The translations under genes were made by a program, and so were the position numbers. From Amesomyces nigricolor (taxonomy: Eukaryota > Ascomycota > Sordariomycetes > Sordariales > Chaetomiaceae): a stretch of DNA of 64,000 nucleotides. Location: assembly GCA_004802645.1 (NCBI GenBank), contig SRKS01000003.1:4030001-4094000 (forward strand), read 5' to 3'. Shown here piece by piece: positions 34,190-44,649 of this stretch. How positions within the stretch are numbered: the stretch's first letter is position 1; every line of letters begins with the position of its first letter. The notes beneath the pieces are model-generated. The model saw only the letters and a list, made by a program, of their open reading frames with translations. It was not told the DNA's origin and did no database searches.

Positions 34190-35348
34190 TCACAGCTTCG
34201 ATGACTCCGCCTCGGCATCGATCTGGATCACCAGCTTGCCAAACTGCCTCCCCGCCTTCATATCCTCAAACAGACTGTTGATACCCTCCAAATTATCCAA
34301 CCCTTTCACGACCCGGCTCACCACCGGCCTGATCTTGTGCTCGCCCACAAAGTCAACCATAGCCTTAAACTCCGCCTTGGACCCCATCGTCGACCCCCTC
34401 AGCTCAATCTGCTTCAGGGTCGCCTGCATCACCCAATCCATCTTCGGCCCAACCGTCATGCCATAGCACGAAATCACCCCCCCAGGCTTCAACAACCTCA
34501 CCGTCTTCCCCACCACCTCCCCGCCCGCCCCATCCACCACCGCATCCAAGTACGGCCTCTCCTTAGGCAACATCGCCCCCAACTCCTTCTCCCACCCCTT
34601 CCTCTTATAATTCACCCCGCCCTTCGCCCCCATCCCCACCGCCCTCTCAATCTTCCCCTCGTCCCCGCTCGTCACCCAAACATTACACCCCTTCGCCACA
34701 GCAAACTGCAGCACCTGCAGCGCCACACCCCCGCCAATCCCCGTCACCAAAATATTCCTCCCCTCCTCCGCATTCCCACTCTTCGTCACCAACGCCCTCC
34801 ACCCCGTCAACCCCACAAGCGGCAACGCGGCCCCCTCGACCGCACTTAAATGCCCCGGCGCAGCAATCACATCCCCCTCGTTCACAACAACCCACTCCTG
34901 CGCCGTCCCGACCTCCGTCCCCACAGCTCCCCCAACAACGGTATACCCCCTCCCCAAATCCTCCGGCCCCTCAGGGGCAGACTCCCATCCCCGGACGGGG
35001 AGGAGGAGCACGGGTTTGTGGAGCAGGGCGTGGGAGGCGGAGGAGCAGGACGGGCCGAGGGCGGTGACGGTGCCGTAGCCGTCGGCGAGGAGCGGGTGGG
35101 TGAAGGAGATGCCCGGGTAGAGGTGCTGGCGGATGAAGAGGTCGCGGTGGTTGAGGGCGGCGGCGGAGAGTTTGATGAGGAGCTGGGAGGGGCCGGGGGT
35201 GGGGAGGGGGGTGGTGTTGAGTTGTAGGCTGGGAAGGGGGGTTAGTGGGTGATGGGGGGAAGAGGGGAAGAGGGGAGGGAAGGTCTTACGGGTAGTAGAC
35301 CTGACCCGGCTTCCCCTCGGTTTTCTTCACTGTGAGAGAGTAGGGCAT
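34190..35348 (-). CDS. MDR-superfamily NADPH oxidoreductase with peroxisomal SKL signal
   Basis: Two exons, 35348-35290 and 35228-34190 (61-nt intron; GTAAGA donor, CCCAG acceptor), give 365 aa. The GroES-like N-domain reads ALNHRDLFIRQHLYPG, and the Rossmann domain has VTGIGGGVALQVLQFA. At the position of the catalytic zinc cysteine of alcohol dehydrogenases there is Asn (LNHRD), so it is more likely a zinc-independent quinone-oxidoreductase/YhdH-like or S. pombe SPCC1773.06-type enzyme. The C-terminus is AESSKL, a textbook PTS1, so import into peroxisomes is expected. Substrate unknown. CCTCGG lies at 35538-35543, 190 nt upstream. Coding-strand skew goes from C-rich at the 5' end to G-rich at the 3' end. 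Confidence 0.88.
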
Positions 35349-35810
35349 GATGGGTGGTGTGGTCCTAGGTTTGGATTGAGTTTGACTGTGTAGATTTGAT
35401 ATTTGTCGGGCACTCTGCGAGATAGCGACTACCTGATTTATGACTTCCTGGATGACCGGGGGGTGCGGTTTGGAATTCCCCAAGCGGCGGTGCCCGGGAG
35501 ATCCGTCCCCACCTCCCCGCATGGACGGATGGCCGTGCCTCGGCCCATCTGCCGAGTTGCGGCCGGCTAATTCCCACATTACGAATCACCAACCCGCTCC
35601 GGGATAACACACCCCCGGCCGGCTCCCCATTCTCCACACCGGACGCGGCTTGCTGCAGCCCGGGAATATGTACTTTCAGTCCCACGCTGATCAGCACCGA
35701 CAAACCACGCCTGCACCAGTCCAACAATCTGCCCGCCCTGGGTATCACGAGATTCAAAGACCGAAGCTGCCAGGCCGCTTCTCTCCCCCAACAACCCCCC
35801 CACCACCCAC
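35349..35810. other. Intergenic region between tandem minus-strand genes
   Basis: Holds the krr1 3' end and the promoter of the SKL-tagged oxidoreductase. One CCTCGG hexamer is at 35538-35543. No gene is seen. Confidence 0.5.
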
Positions 35811-36924
35811 TCAATCGTGCGTCGTCTTCCTCTTCTTGGCCTTGGCCGCGCCCTCCTCGGGCGGCACATACTCGCGCTCGCGCTCGCGCTTCTTCTCGTC
35901 CTTCTTCTGCTTGGCCTTCTCGGCGCGCTCGGCCTCGGCGGCCCGGTGCTTCGCCTCCTTGCCCAGGAAGTACTCGCCGGTCTCGATCTGCTTGTCGACC
36001 TTGCTCTGCTCGGGGGCCGGCGGGAACGGCGTGTACGTTTTCTTGGCCTTGTCGGCGACCTTGAACGGCACGCGGCGCTTGGACAGGGTCCGCTTCTTGA
36101 AGTTGGGCAGGTAGCGGCTCCAGTCCTCGTGCGCCAGCGCCGGGTCCTTGGCCAGTTCTCGCTTGATCCTGCGATACGTTAGCGCTAGTTGGTAAATCGC
36201 GGCCTGAAGTGCTCACATCAACTCCTTGATCAGATAGATCGGATGCACGTTCTGCATTGTATCCTCGACCACCCTCCTGACCTCCTTCAGCCCCTTGAAC
36301 GGCCCCATCACCGAAACGGTGTTACCGTGGACCATGATGTAAGTCTGCGTCAGCAGCTCTAGCGCCTTCAGTGCTGCTTGTTGTTAGCACCTGACTTGCC
36401 CACCGGTCCAGACCAACTCACTTGTGCCGTTCTGCCCCAGAATGCGCTGCCGCCTCTTGACAAACCGCTCCTTGTTCCGCACCATACTCCGCACCTTGAT
36501 GATGTCGCACGCCATGCCGTCTTCGAGAATCTTGATGGCTTGGGGCGCGGGTACTGAACGGGCCAGGAGCTTAATCAGGTCTCTGGCGTTGAGAATCGCT
36601 GCGGGATCGAATGTCTAGACAAAAATGTCAGGATACATGGGGCATGTGTGGGGTTGACGCTGCTCCTACCTTTCTTGTTGTCTTAACCGTCATGGAACCC
36701 TCGACGAGATCTAGTGTCGCAGTGATGCCCTGCTTGTCGAGAGTCTTGGTGATTAGGGGCCACGAGTCCTTGAGGTACCGTTCGCGGTATTTGGGGAACA
36801 AGGTCATAAAGGACGACTCCTCGAGGAACGGGCCGGAGGACTCCTCCTTCTTGAACGGATCGACCTTCCATTTGTCGATATCGTCCGTGTCCCAGGGCTT
36901 TTCTTTCTTGTGTGTCGACGGCAT
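35811..36924 (-). CDS. krr1: KRR1, small-subunit processome KH-domain protein
   Basis: Four exons (36924-36670, 36614-36422, 36373-36217, 36168-35811) give 320 aa, close to yeast Krr1 (316). Krr1 is an essential nucleolar factor of the 90S pre-ribosome, needed for 18S rRNA maturation. KPWDTDDIDKWKVDPF at the N-terminus, LFPKYRERYLKDSWPLITK, the KH-like region with RRQRILGQNGTTLKALELLT, and MVHGNTVSVMGPFKGLKEVR are diagnostic. The C-terminus is Lys/Arg/Glu-rich and ends AKKRKTTHD, consistent with nucleolar targeting. Joins are in frame at TTRK-TFDP, NGT-TLKA and KELM-IKRE. Confidence 0.95.
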
Positions 36925-37770
36925 TTTGATTCGATGTGATGTAGCTAGTTGTAGATGGTGTTGGGGTTTTGGGGTTCGAATGTGGGGTGCGGGTTGTTGA
37001 TGCTGTCTGAACAGTTGTGAGTCTGGGGTTCTGGTCTGGTTCGAGTTCGAGTTGATACTTCTGGAAATTTTTGGGATGCAGCACCTTGCAGGCCGATTGG
37101 AGTGGGGCAGAAGCTCTGATACGCTTTGCCAGCCGGCGGCCAGGTGTGCGTAAGGCTGAGCATGTGAAGCCACTCGGGTTGGCGAATCAGGGCGGCAAAT
37201 CTGGCCAGGGGTCGGTCGTTCTTCTTGTCTTTCTCCCATGCCTCGCGTTCTCGAAACCATCGATTCACCATCCAATCCATCACCAAGCCAAACTGCGAAA
37301 GACAATCCCATCGGCCGCGTTCCTTAACTTCCGAATCCCCTCTCCTGTCCCTGGTTATATTTCCAGTTCGACATTTTGAAGTCCCCAGCCCCTACGAACC
37401 GCGGTTCTGCTTTGCGCCCGGTCGTTTCCTCCCCCCCAAATTGTCTTCTCTTTGATCATTCCCAGTTGTTGCTGTCGCATCCAGCTCTGGTGCCTCGCTG
37501 CGCTATCCATAACCCCGCGATAAAGCACCCCCGAGTTTACCGTTGACGCGACTTCGACCTCTCGAGCATTCGCGTCCGGCGCATTGCTGCTCCACTGCGT
37601 GACAGCAACAGCAACGCGTTTTCACGCCAGTTAACTATTGCACGCGCATCCGATAATCCGCTCTCCGCGACACCGCCAAGCTGGCTTCAATACCGCCCTC
37701 TGATCACCCTCAGGCGGATGCAGCCTTGACGCTGCACCCCGACTTCGACTTTACCCACACCGATCCCAAG
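36925..37770. other. Divergent promoter region, krr1 / GATA factor
   Basis: Contains the krr1 promoter and the GATA-factor leader. The GATA-factor frame is open without an ATG from 37657 to its first ATG at 37771, so part of this region may be translated from a non-AUG start. Confidence 0.5.
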
Positions 37771-39582
37771 ATGGATGACGATAGCCACGTCATGTCGCTG
37801 CCGGCCGGGCTCGAGGCCGAGCAGATGTCGAGGCACACTCCGGTCTTGCCGCCGGCTCCCGTATCTCAACCGACTTCCCATTCTCTGTCTGGCGCACATG
37901 GGCTTCCCGACGGCAGCGCAGCTACCGACTCTTCACACTCGAGGTCAGTGACCGATTGGGGACGGAATAAACCGGGCGATGGACTTCCTAGGTCGACCCG
38001 GATTGTCCGCGTTCTAGTACCAGGCAATTCTGGTTTGGAACTGCTTCCAATCCCGGGCGCGGACACAGGCGCATGCTTTCGCCGTCCCCTCCACCCAACA
38101 CTACGTTCGCTTGGCTAACATGTATCGTAGGCCTGTCGCGATCGTGCCGGCCATGTATCCCTCGGGCACATCCCCGGCCAGCACAGCCCCTGCTCCCGGC
38201 GGCAATCTTGTAAGTCGCAACCCGCACCGCATCCCCTTCCCATACCGCATCCCCGTCCCATACCGCATCCCCGTCCTCGCCCTCCTGCACCGCGACCTCG
38301 AGGCGCATCCCACGGCGCAGCATCTCATTGGCTGCTGCTGTGTTGCGCGCAAGTGGGGCTGTTATCCAAAGCGATTGCGTCGTGCACTCAATGTTATTGG
38401 TTTGGGCCCCACTCGCGTCCTTGGTCAAAAATTTCCTTATCACTTCCCCGTTATCATGGCGATGCAGGCCGGAACCCGTCAGTTATCTGGTCCCCATCCG
38501 CACTTTATCTTGTCTTATCGTCACATCTAATCTCTCGAGCCCATTAACACCACGAACACGCCGCCCTTTGCTGGCTTTGCGAGCTCCTTCATCATGGCTA
38601 CCATGGCTAACCACGACCGTGCTACCTCACAGCCAACTTGCCAGAACTGCGGCACCTCCACAACCCCGCTATGGCGCCGCGACGAGACCGGCGCAGTGCT
38701 GTGCAATGCCTGCGGCCTGTTCCTCAAGCTGCACAACCGGCCCCGGCCCATCTCGCTGAAGACCGATGTGATCAAGAGCCGGAACCGCGTGAAGACCATG
38801 CGGCCAGACCTCGCAAAACAGAAAAAGGTGCGCCCCTCTGCCCCTCCGCCCCATTCCCACCAACCCAACCAGACAAAACCTAATCAATCGAGTAACAGGC
38901 ACAGCAACACCCGAACCTTCCCCAGGGCGGCGACATGAACGGAGCAGACCTCGGCAACGGCAACGGCGCGAATATCCGCAGGCCCTCGCAGAAATCCGCC
39001 AACGGCGTCATGGACGACACACACTCCCCCATCTCCCGCACCGGGACCCCGAACCTCTACGCCTCGCACATGCCCATGTACCAGAACCTTGACGACCAGT
39101 TTCAGGCCCAGCAGCTTTCCGGCTTTGGCGGCCCCGACGGCCGCGCGCCCTCGCCCATGAACGGCGACCGACTCGACATGCCTCAGACCCACGACCAACT
39201 GCTTTCCACCAACGCCAGCTTAAAGACGCGCGTCAGCGAGCTCGAAGTCATCCAGGAGCTGTACCGCGGGAGAATTCAGCAGCTTGAGCAGGAGGACATG
39301 AACCGGCAGGCGCAAGAGAAGAACAAGACCGAGGCAGAGGTGCAGCTGCGCGCACAATTGGACGCCACGAGCGAGGCGCACGCCCAGCTTCAGAAGGAGC
39401 TCGAGGAGAGCCACCGCAGGGAGAACATGCTCAAGCGGCGCCTCGACGAGCTTGAGGTCGAGCTCAAGGATGCCAAAGAGGCCATCGAGATTCAAGACAG
39501 CGGCCGCCACAAGAAGGCCCGTGTTGAGGATGCCCCCGCGACTACCGATGAAGCGGCAACGACACCTCAGTCGGCGACCTAG
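37771..39582 (+). CDS. asd-4: GATA-type transcription factor with C-terminal coiled coil (ASD-4/AreB family)
   Basis: Exons 37771-37943, 38131-38209, 38540-38827 and 38899-39582 give 407 aa. One GATA zinc finger, CQNCGTSTTPLWRRDE...LCNACG, is followed by the basic arm LHNRPRPISLKTDVIKSRNR. A long C-terminal coiled coil (about 285-375, ISTAN-like heptads from LLSTNASLKTRVSELEVIQE) is typical of Neurospora ASD-4, Aspergillus AreB and yeast Dal80/Deh1, which dimerise and usually repress nitrogen-catabolic or developmental genes. Starts at the internal Met codons 38594 or 38603 would give a shorter isoform keeping the finger; Aspergillus areB is reported to make several isoforms. Intron 2 (330 nt) carries an 18-bp tandem repeat. 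Confidence 0.9.
38225..38276. repeat. Short tandem repeat, 18-bp unit, about 3 copies
   Basis: Two perfect copies of CATACCGCATCCCCGTCC (38241-38258, 38259-38276) preceded by a 16-base imperfect copy. It lies inside intron 2 of the GATA-factor gene. Confidence 0.85.
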
Positions 39583-41177
39583 TGTCCGTTTTGTGGAGGT
39601 TTACACGGAGCTTTCGGTCATTGAAGTTACGACCACTCGAGGACCCGACGGCAACGACTGATGCGGTTGACGATTTCTGTAATATTACTCGTCCCCCAAT
39701 GGGGACTTGGCCTGATATCCGCCATCCAAGAAGGAACTGCCTTGGTTTTCTGGCTTGACTCAAGGCCTTGACGGATTTTATTCATTTTTACTATCGGGCT
39801 GCGGCCGCTCTTTGTTATAGGAGCTTAAGGCGCGTTTTCTTTCGTCCGCCTTCACGCCAGGTTCTCCATGCACTGTCTGTGCAGACACCGATCTGCGGGC
39901 ACCTTTGATTGGGAGGCCTCAACCAGAGGAAACTCATCTAGGAGCTAGCTACGGTGCGAAGGACTTAGAACCGCCTGGCGGACAACCATGGGCGGCTGGC
40001 TGGGCTAAAAGACGGATTGGGTGTGGAGTTGTTGGAGTAGGACGGACACTTGCGGCTGGCATACGACGGGGTCATAACACCTGGCGGTATACAGGGATGG
40101 GCGGACCAAAAAGTCGTCTTGTTGTGTGGCGATACCTTTGATGTATTTAATGATAGAGTCGGACGATCCATCAGTCGCGGTGGTGGTATATCCTGACTGG
40201 GCTGGTTTAGCATGTGGTTCTTGGGGATCCCCTCAACAAACCAAACATGTCTAATTCCACGGCACAGAAAACGAAATGATCTGGTTAGACTTGATGCTCT
40301 CCTTTCTATCGGCTAGACCTCATTGAACTCTTGGTAATCCAGCTTCGCTCAATATCGGCTGCCATCCACCCTACCACCCAAGGACCTCGAGTCCTCGGCA
40401 CCACCCGGATCACCAACAGGGTTTCACGAAGGGAATCACCTGCAGCGTCCCTCCACAGGCGGGAAGCAGCCATTGCAGCATTAGCGGCAAGCATCCTGGT
40501 GCCCAGCACTTCTTTCTCCGGCGAAGATCAGAGGGGCTTTGGGTTTCAACATGGAGAAAGTCTCAAGAACCTCATTATTCGAAACGTGATACACTATGAA
40601 CCTGCCCAGCAAACACAAAGAGATGTGTCGTGGCCAACAAAGCACACGTACGACAAGTCGATGCTAGGTGAAAGGCCGGTTTGTAAGACCGTACCTGGAC
40701 TCGGCCGCTTTGTTCAGACCCAACTCCATTTTTGGGCTGTGAGTGAAACCGGCGTCTGGGAACCAGCGGAGAGCATGATCGATGTCATGCAGTTTGCTTG
40801 ATGCTTCCCAACACCGCATATCAAATCTGCGGCCCGGGCGCCGATGCGGCGGCAAAGCGGCAGGCTCAAAGACTCGACTTGTGTGTGGCAGTATGAAACT
40901 CGTGGCTGGCTAAATCCGGGAACATCTACATTCCTCAAACCCCAAGCCAAGGTGGCGCGGCTTACACCTGTGCCCGTTTCACTCGGGGTGCTTGTCTGAC
41001 GCCAACTCGATTGCGCCTCTGCTGCTGGACCATTTTCAGTGAGGGGTGCTTAGGTTGTCGTCCAATATCACTACGTAGCCCCGACAGCACACCATACCTC
41101 AAGTTGTAGATCCTGTCCCAACTTGGAACCATACCTGCTTCTACACACATCACCGTATCTCCAGCAGACACGCAAAG
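39583..41177. other. Intergenic region
   Basis: 1.6 kb with no recognised protein. An open frame at 40331-40801 begins without ATG and matches nothing I know; its antisense frame is equally featureless. Confidence 0.45.
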
Positions 41178-42116
41178 ATGCTCCCATCCGCCTCTTTTCC
41201 ACTCCTACCACCGCCCGAAAAGCGCCAATACGCCCCGCTAACACCCTCTCCGCTCAATCCAAATATCTATCTCGACAACATCCGCCAGTACCATCACCAC
41301 CAAAACCACCACCAAGCCAAACAACCACCTCAAACCCCACACCATCACCACCGTCCCCGAATTTCCCGCTGCGCCGCTACCTCCCCCCACAAAACAAGCC
41401 CAACCCAGTGGCTCCTCCGCCAAAAAGCCGCCGCGGCATGGCATTCCGAGACCTTCCACCACCAGTTCCTCTCCAGCCGTCACTTACACCCTCTCCGCCC
41501 TCCTCCTCCTCCTCCTCCGCATTCCCGCGCCCATCTGCTCCGCAACCCCACCACAGCAGGCCTCACCATCAACTCCGGCCCATACCCCACAACAACAGCA
41601 GCCTCTATATTGAGTCAACCTAACGACAACAACGGGCGTGAACAAAACCCGGAAAACAAACGCTGGCTGCGATGGCTACCACAGCAACAGCCGTGGTGGC
41701 GTGCCCTTCCCAATTTCCCAACCCCGCTGTCAAGTGGGACAGAGAGAATGGACGAGGAGTGCGCCATCGAAATCGCCCTGGTGGATAACAACAATAGCAA
41801 CAACAAACAAGTCCCTGCCGGCGGGTGCCTCGAGCTGCCCCGCTACCGAGACGACGGAGCTGTGGTTCGGTTCTGCTCGGTGGAAGAGGGGATGCTGCGC
41901 CAGGAGGGGGGTCGGAACCACTCTTTCCCGTTGTGGTGGGATCGAAGCGGGAATCCCTTGCCCTGGAATGAGAGGGGGCGGAGCAAGGCGGATCGTGAGG
42001 GTGGGAGGGTTGTCGTGAGGGGCGTGGTGCTGGTTGTGGCGGTTTTGATTGGGTTGGGGTTGGTTCGGGGGTTGCTGAAAGCGCTTTGGGGGGTCGGTGA
42101 CGGATTGGATGGGTGA
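41178..42116 (+). CDS. Hypothetical tail-anchored protein, His/Pro/Asn-rich
   Basis: Single exon, 312 aa, not recognised. The first half is low complexity: His-rich (HHHQNHHQAK, HHHHRPR), a PPPPPPP run at about 108-114, and Asn-rich stretches (DNNNSNNK). The second half is more ordered, with LELPRYRDDGAVVRF and FPLWWDRSGNPLPWNERG. One hydrophobic helix, VVVRGVVLVVAVLIGLGLVR (about 278-297), ends 15 residues before the stop, fitting a tail-anchored protein. The coding strand is C-rich at the 5' end and G-rich after about 41880, as in other genes here, which supports a genuine gene. Function unknown. Confidence 0.6.
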   Translation: MLPSASFPLLPPPEKRQYAPLTPSPLNPNIYLDNIRQYHHHQNHHQAKQPPQTPHHHHRPRISRCAATSPHKTSPTQWLLRQKAAAAWHSETFHHQFLSSRHLHPLRPPPPPPPHSRAHLLRNPTTAGLTINSGPYPTTTAASILSQPNDNNGREQNPENKRWLRWLPQQQPWWRALPNFPTPLSSGTERMDEECAIEIALVDNNNSNNKQVPAGGCLELPRYRDDGAVVRFCSVEEGMLRQEGGRNHSFPLWWDRSGNPLPWNERGRSKADREGGRVVVRGVVLVVAVLIGLGLVRGLLKALWGVGDGLDG

Positions 42117-42372
42117 AGGGGCGGCCTCTGGGTTGAAAATGTTGAGAGATCCAGGGGCGGAGCGATTCACGGTGGCGGATTAGGGATCGGGGGATTGTGA
42201 CATGAGAGATCGCGTTTTGGAAATGTAAACCGAGCCGAATCGAGTCGAGATGCCCGCCTGATCCTCCAAAGAACTCCGTGTATCCCTTGCCCCTTTTCCT
42301 CCGTCGGATAATACACGTTATCATACATCGTTCGGTCATGGGATTCGCGGCGTAGGGTTCTTCCACCGGCCA
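42117..42372. other. Convergent intergenic region
   Basis: Short spacer between convergent genes; no gene seen. Confidence 0.5.
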
Positions 42373-43297
42373 TTATTGCGCCTTCTTCTCGTTTTCGCTC
42401 TGCGCATCCTTGGCAGCAACCTCTGCGCTGCGCTTCTTGATGGCTGTCTCGACCTGCCATATGGCCCGTTCGAGCTCAACCTCAAGCTGGGGCAGGTCGA
42501 GCGCCTGCGTCATCTTCTTGCCATTGGCTTGCGACAGGAGCATGGTCTCGCCGTCTGGGTTCTGGGAGCTGTTTGGCAGAACTGACGGATCGGGAGGGTT
42601 GACAATTTTCTCGGCACCGTCGGTGGTCGGCTCAGGGGTGGAGGGTAGAGGATCTTTTTGCGCGGCGTACACCTCGTCGACGACGGGAGAGGGCGTCAGG
42701 GCGAGAAGGTTGTTGTTGAGGAGGAATTGGATGTGCTTCCCGCCAGAGAGAGCCCTCCAATGCGACCAGGCGCGGTAGACCAGGTAGAAGAAGGGGAGAT
42801 TAGGAACCCTTCAAAGACGAGCGTTAGCAGGCAGTCTTGCGAGGTGGACGGTACACTTACACAGGGAGAAGCGCAACTGGAATCGTTATCGGCATGCCAA
42901 CAAAGCACCAAATCAACCTCCTCTTGTGGAGAGCCTCCCTCTCTGTCGCCAGCTTGTTCAAGATCTTGGGCACATGATCCATGGCCAGCAGGCTCTTGGG
43001 GTACACGACCTCGACCTTCTCGGTCCCCTTCAGCTCAACCTGGCGACGGCGCTGCGACAGCGGCGGGACCGACTTGAGGCCCCATTCTTCGTAGGGAATG
43101 CGGCGCAGGACCTGGTTGCCGTAGTTGACAACCGACTTCTGCCAGCCCTTGTCCTTCTGCTCCCAGCCCGACCACATGCGCGCCGCCTTGGACTGGATCT
43201 TGTCGCCCCATGTTTCCTTCTGCGGAGAAGGCGCGTGAAGTTTCTGGCAGTACAGAAGCGTGCGCCTCGTCGAGACGGGCAGCAAATAAAGGCGCAT
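42373..43297 (-). CDS. Mitochondrial K+/H+ exchange-related protein (Mit_KHE1 family, YDL183C-like)
   Basis: Exons 43297-42861 and 42808-42373 (52-nt intron, GTAAGT donor, TGAAG acceptor) give 290 aa. The N-terminus MRLYLLPVSTRRTLLYCQKL is the family signature, followed by WGDKIQSKAARMWSGWE and VEVVYPKSLL. Two hydrophobic segments (about 127-145 and 147-160; IWCFVGMPITIPVALLP and LPFFYLVYRAW) form a helical hairpin. The yeast relative YDL183C is a mitochondrial inner-membrane protein linked to K+/H+ exchange. The intron splits the hairpin between the two segments. The C-terminal 100 residues are polar and predicted coiled (LPQLEVELERAIWQVETAIK). Confidence 0.82.
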
Positions 43298-44649
43298 GGT
43301 ATCGCGTCGGAAGGCCTCGGCTGCCTCTCACCATTCGTCGGGAGGAGGGAGGATGACGGAGGGGGAGGGGGGCGGTCGTTCTGTCGCAGACACAACAGCC
43401 TGTCGCGGAGTGCGAGGAGGGAGATAAAACAGAGAATTCCGCGGTGTGTCTATATCGTGAAACAGAGTCGGCAGTAGTTCATTTTGTATCTTGGGTTTGT
43501 GGTGGTCTAGACTCAAATTGCTGCCTCCCGGTGGCAAGCAGCCGCGCGTTCCCAGCTTTCGCAAAGTACTGCCCTGAGCTTGCTGGGATCTGGGAGTTCG
43601 GGGTCAGAAACAGTGACGCAGATGCTCCTGGATTATGGGTGGTGATTGGCCAGCCTTGGGTTGGCCGGCGGAGGCCCGCACCAAGTGCCAAGGCCCTTGT
43701 TCAGCTGCAGCTCCGTTTCCCATCCCTGTCGCGGCCGCGTTCCTGGAAATTGTCCATGCAGCCAGGAGCCAGGTCGCAGCCTGGAACCAAAGCAGACTCG
43801 ATGGCCGTGCGTGGGAGGCCTACAACCAAAGGCATTGTGAAAGAATGGAGCACAAGCTTTGGGTATATAACTAACTCATGACGGTTTCTTTTTTCTATTT
43901 TTTTCCCTTCTCATTTCTCGCCACAAAGACCCCCTCACGTAGAAGATTTAAACCTCGTTCAGGTCACCCACCGGGTCATCAGCCCCTTCCACTATCAAAA
44001 TGCCTTTTCCGTTTTTGGATAAGAAACGAGGCTGTCCCCCTCAGCTCGACAGAGCAGCGCTCAACGCAGGAGAGACATTGTCAAACAGCAGAGACGATAT
44101 TTGTGAATGTGTCAGGCTGTTGATTGTTTCATAAGAATGACTTCCCATGAAGAATATAACTGGTTTTTGAATGGTGCCCTCGACTGACACAGCGCTGTGA
44201 GCCCTGACAATCACAGGAGACAGCCGGGTCTGTCGTCATAACGTTGCTGCAGCCTCGCCAAGCTCGTGGGGCTGGATGATGGCGGCAGGGGTCATTCCAG
44301 TTGCTCTGCCGCCAAGTCTAATCTGGGCCAACACAAAAACAGAACAAGATGACCGCAGCCAACCCAGGCTCGTTCCAACCTGGAACCGCCGCCACATGCT
44401 CCAACCAAGGCGACCAACGAGCACTCAACACATCAAAGTTCGGGATGCCGTTCACTCTCTGCTAGCAACTCCGAGTACTCCGGACCACACGATGCAGCGA
44501 CACACCCGCGTCTCGTTCTCGCCCTTTCCAACGTGCCCCCGAGACCCCCGCTGAGTCCTGGTCGAATGCGCCGACCCTGCTCTTAACACCCCGCGCTATC
44601 CCTACCGAAACACCCTCCCAGCGATTTTTGCGCTCCCCCAGTTGCCGTG
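43298..44649. other. Divergent intergenic region
   Basis: 1.35-kb promoter region between the KHE1-type gene and the SRF1-like gene. No protein recognised. An AT-rich, T-run segment lies at 43880-43925. Confidence 0.5.

Noticed and set aside
36960..37060. GGTTCGA-type B-box-like sequences as a possible tRNA gene
   Set aside because: No A box, acceptor stem pairing or cloverleaf could be formed; no tRNA was found by eye anywhere in the window.
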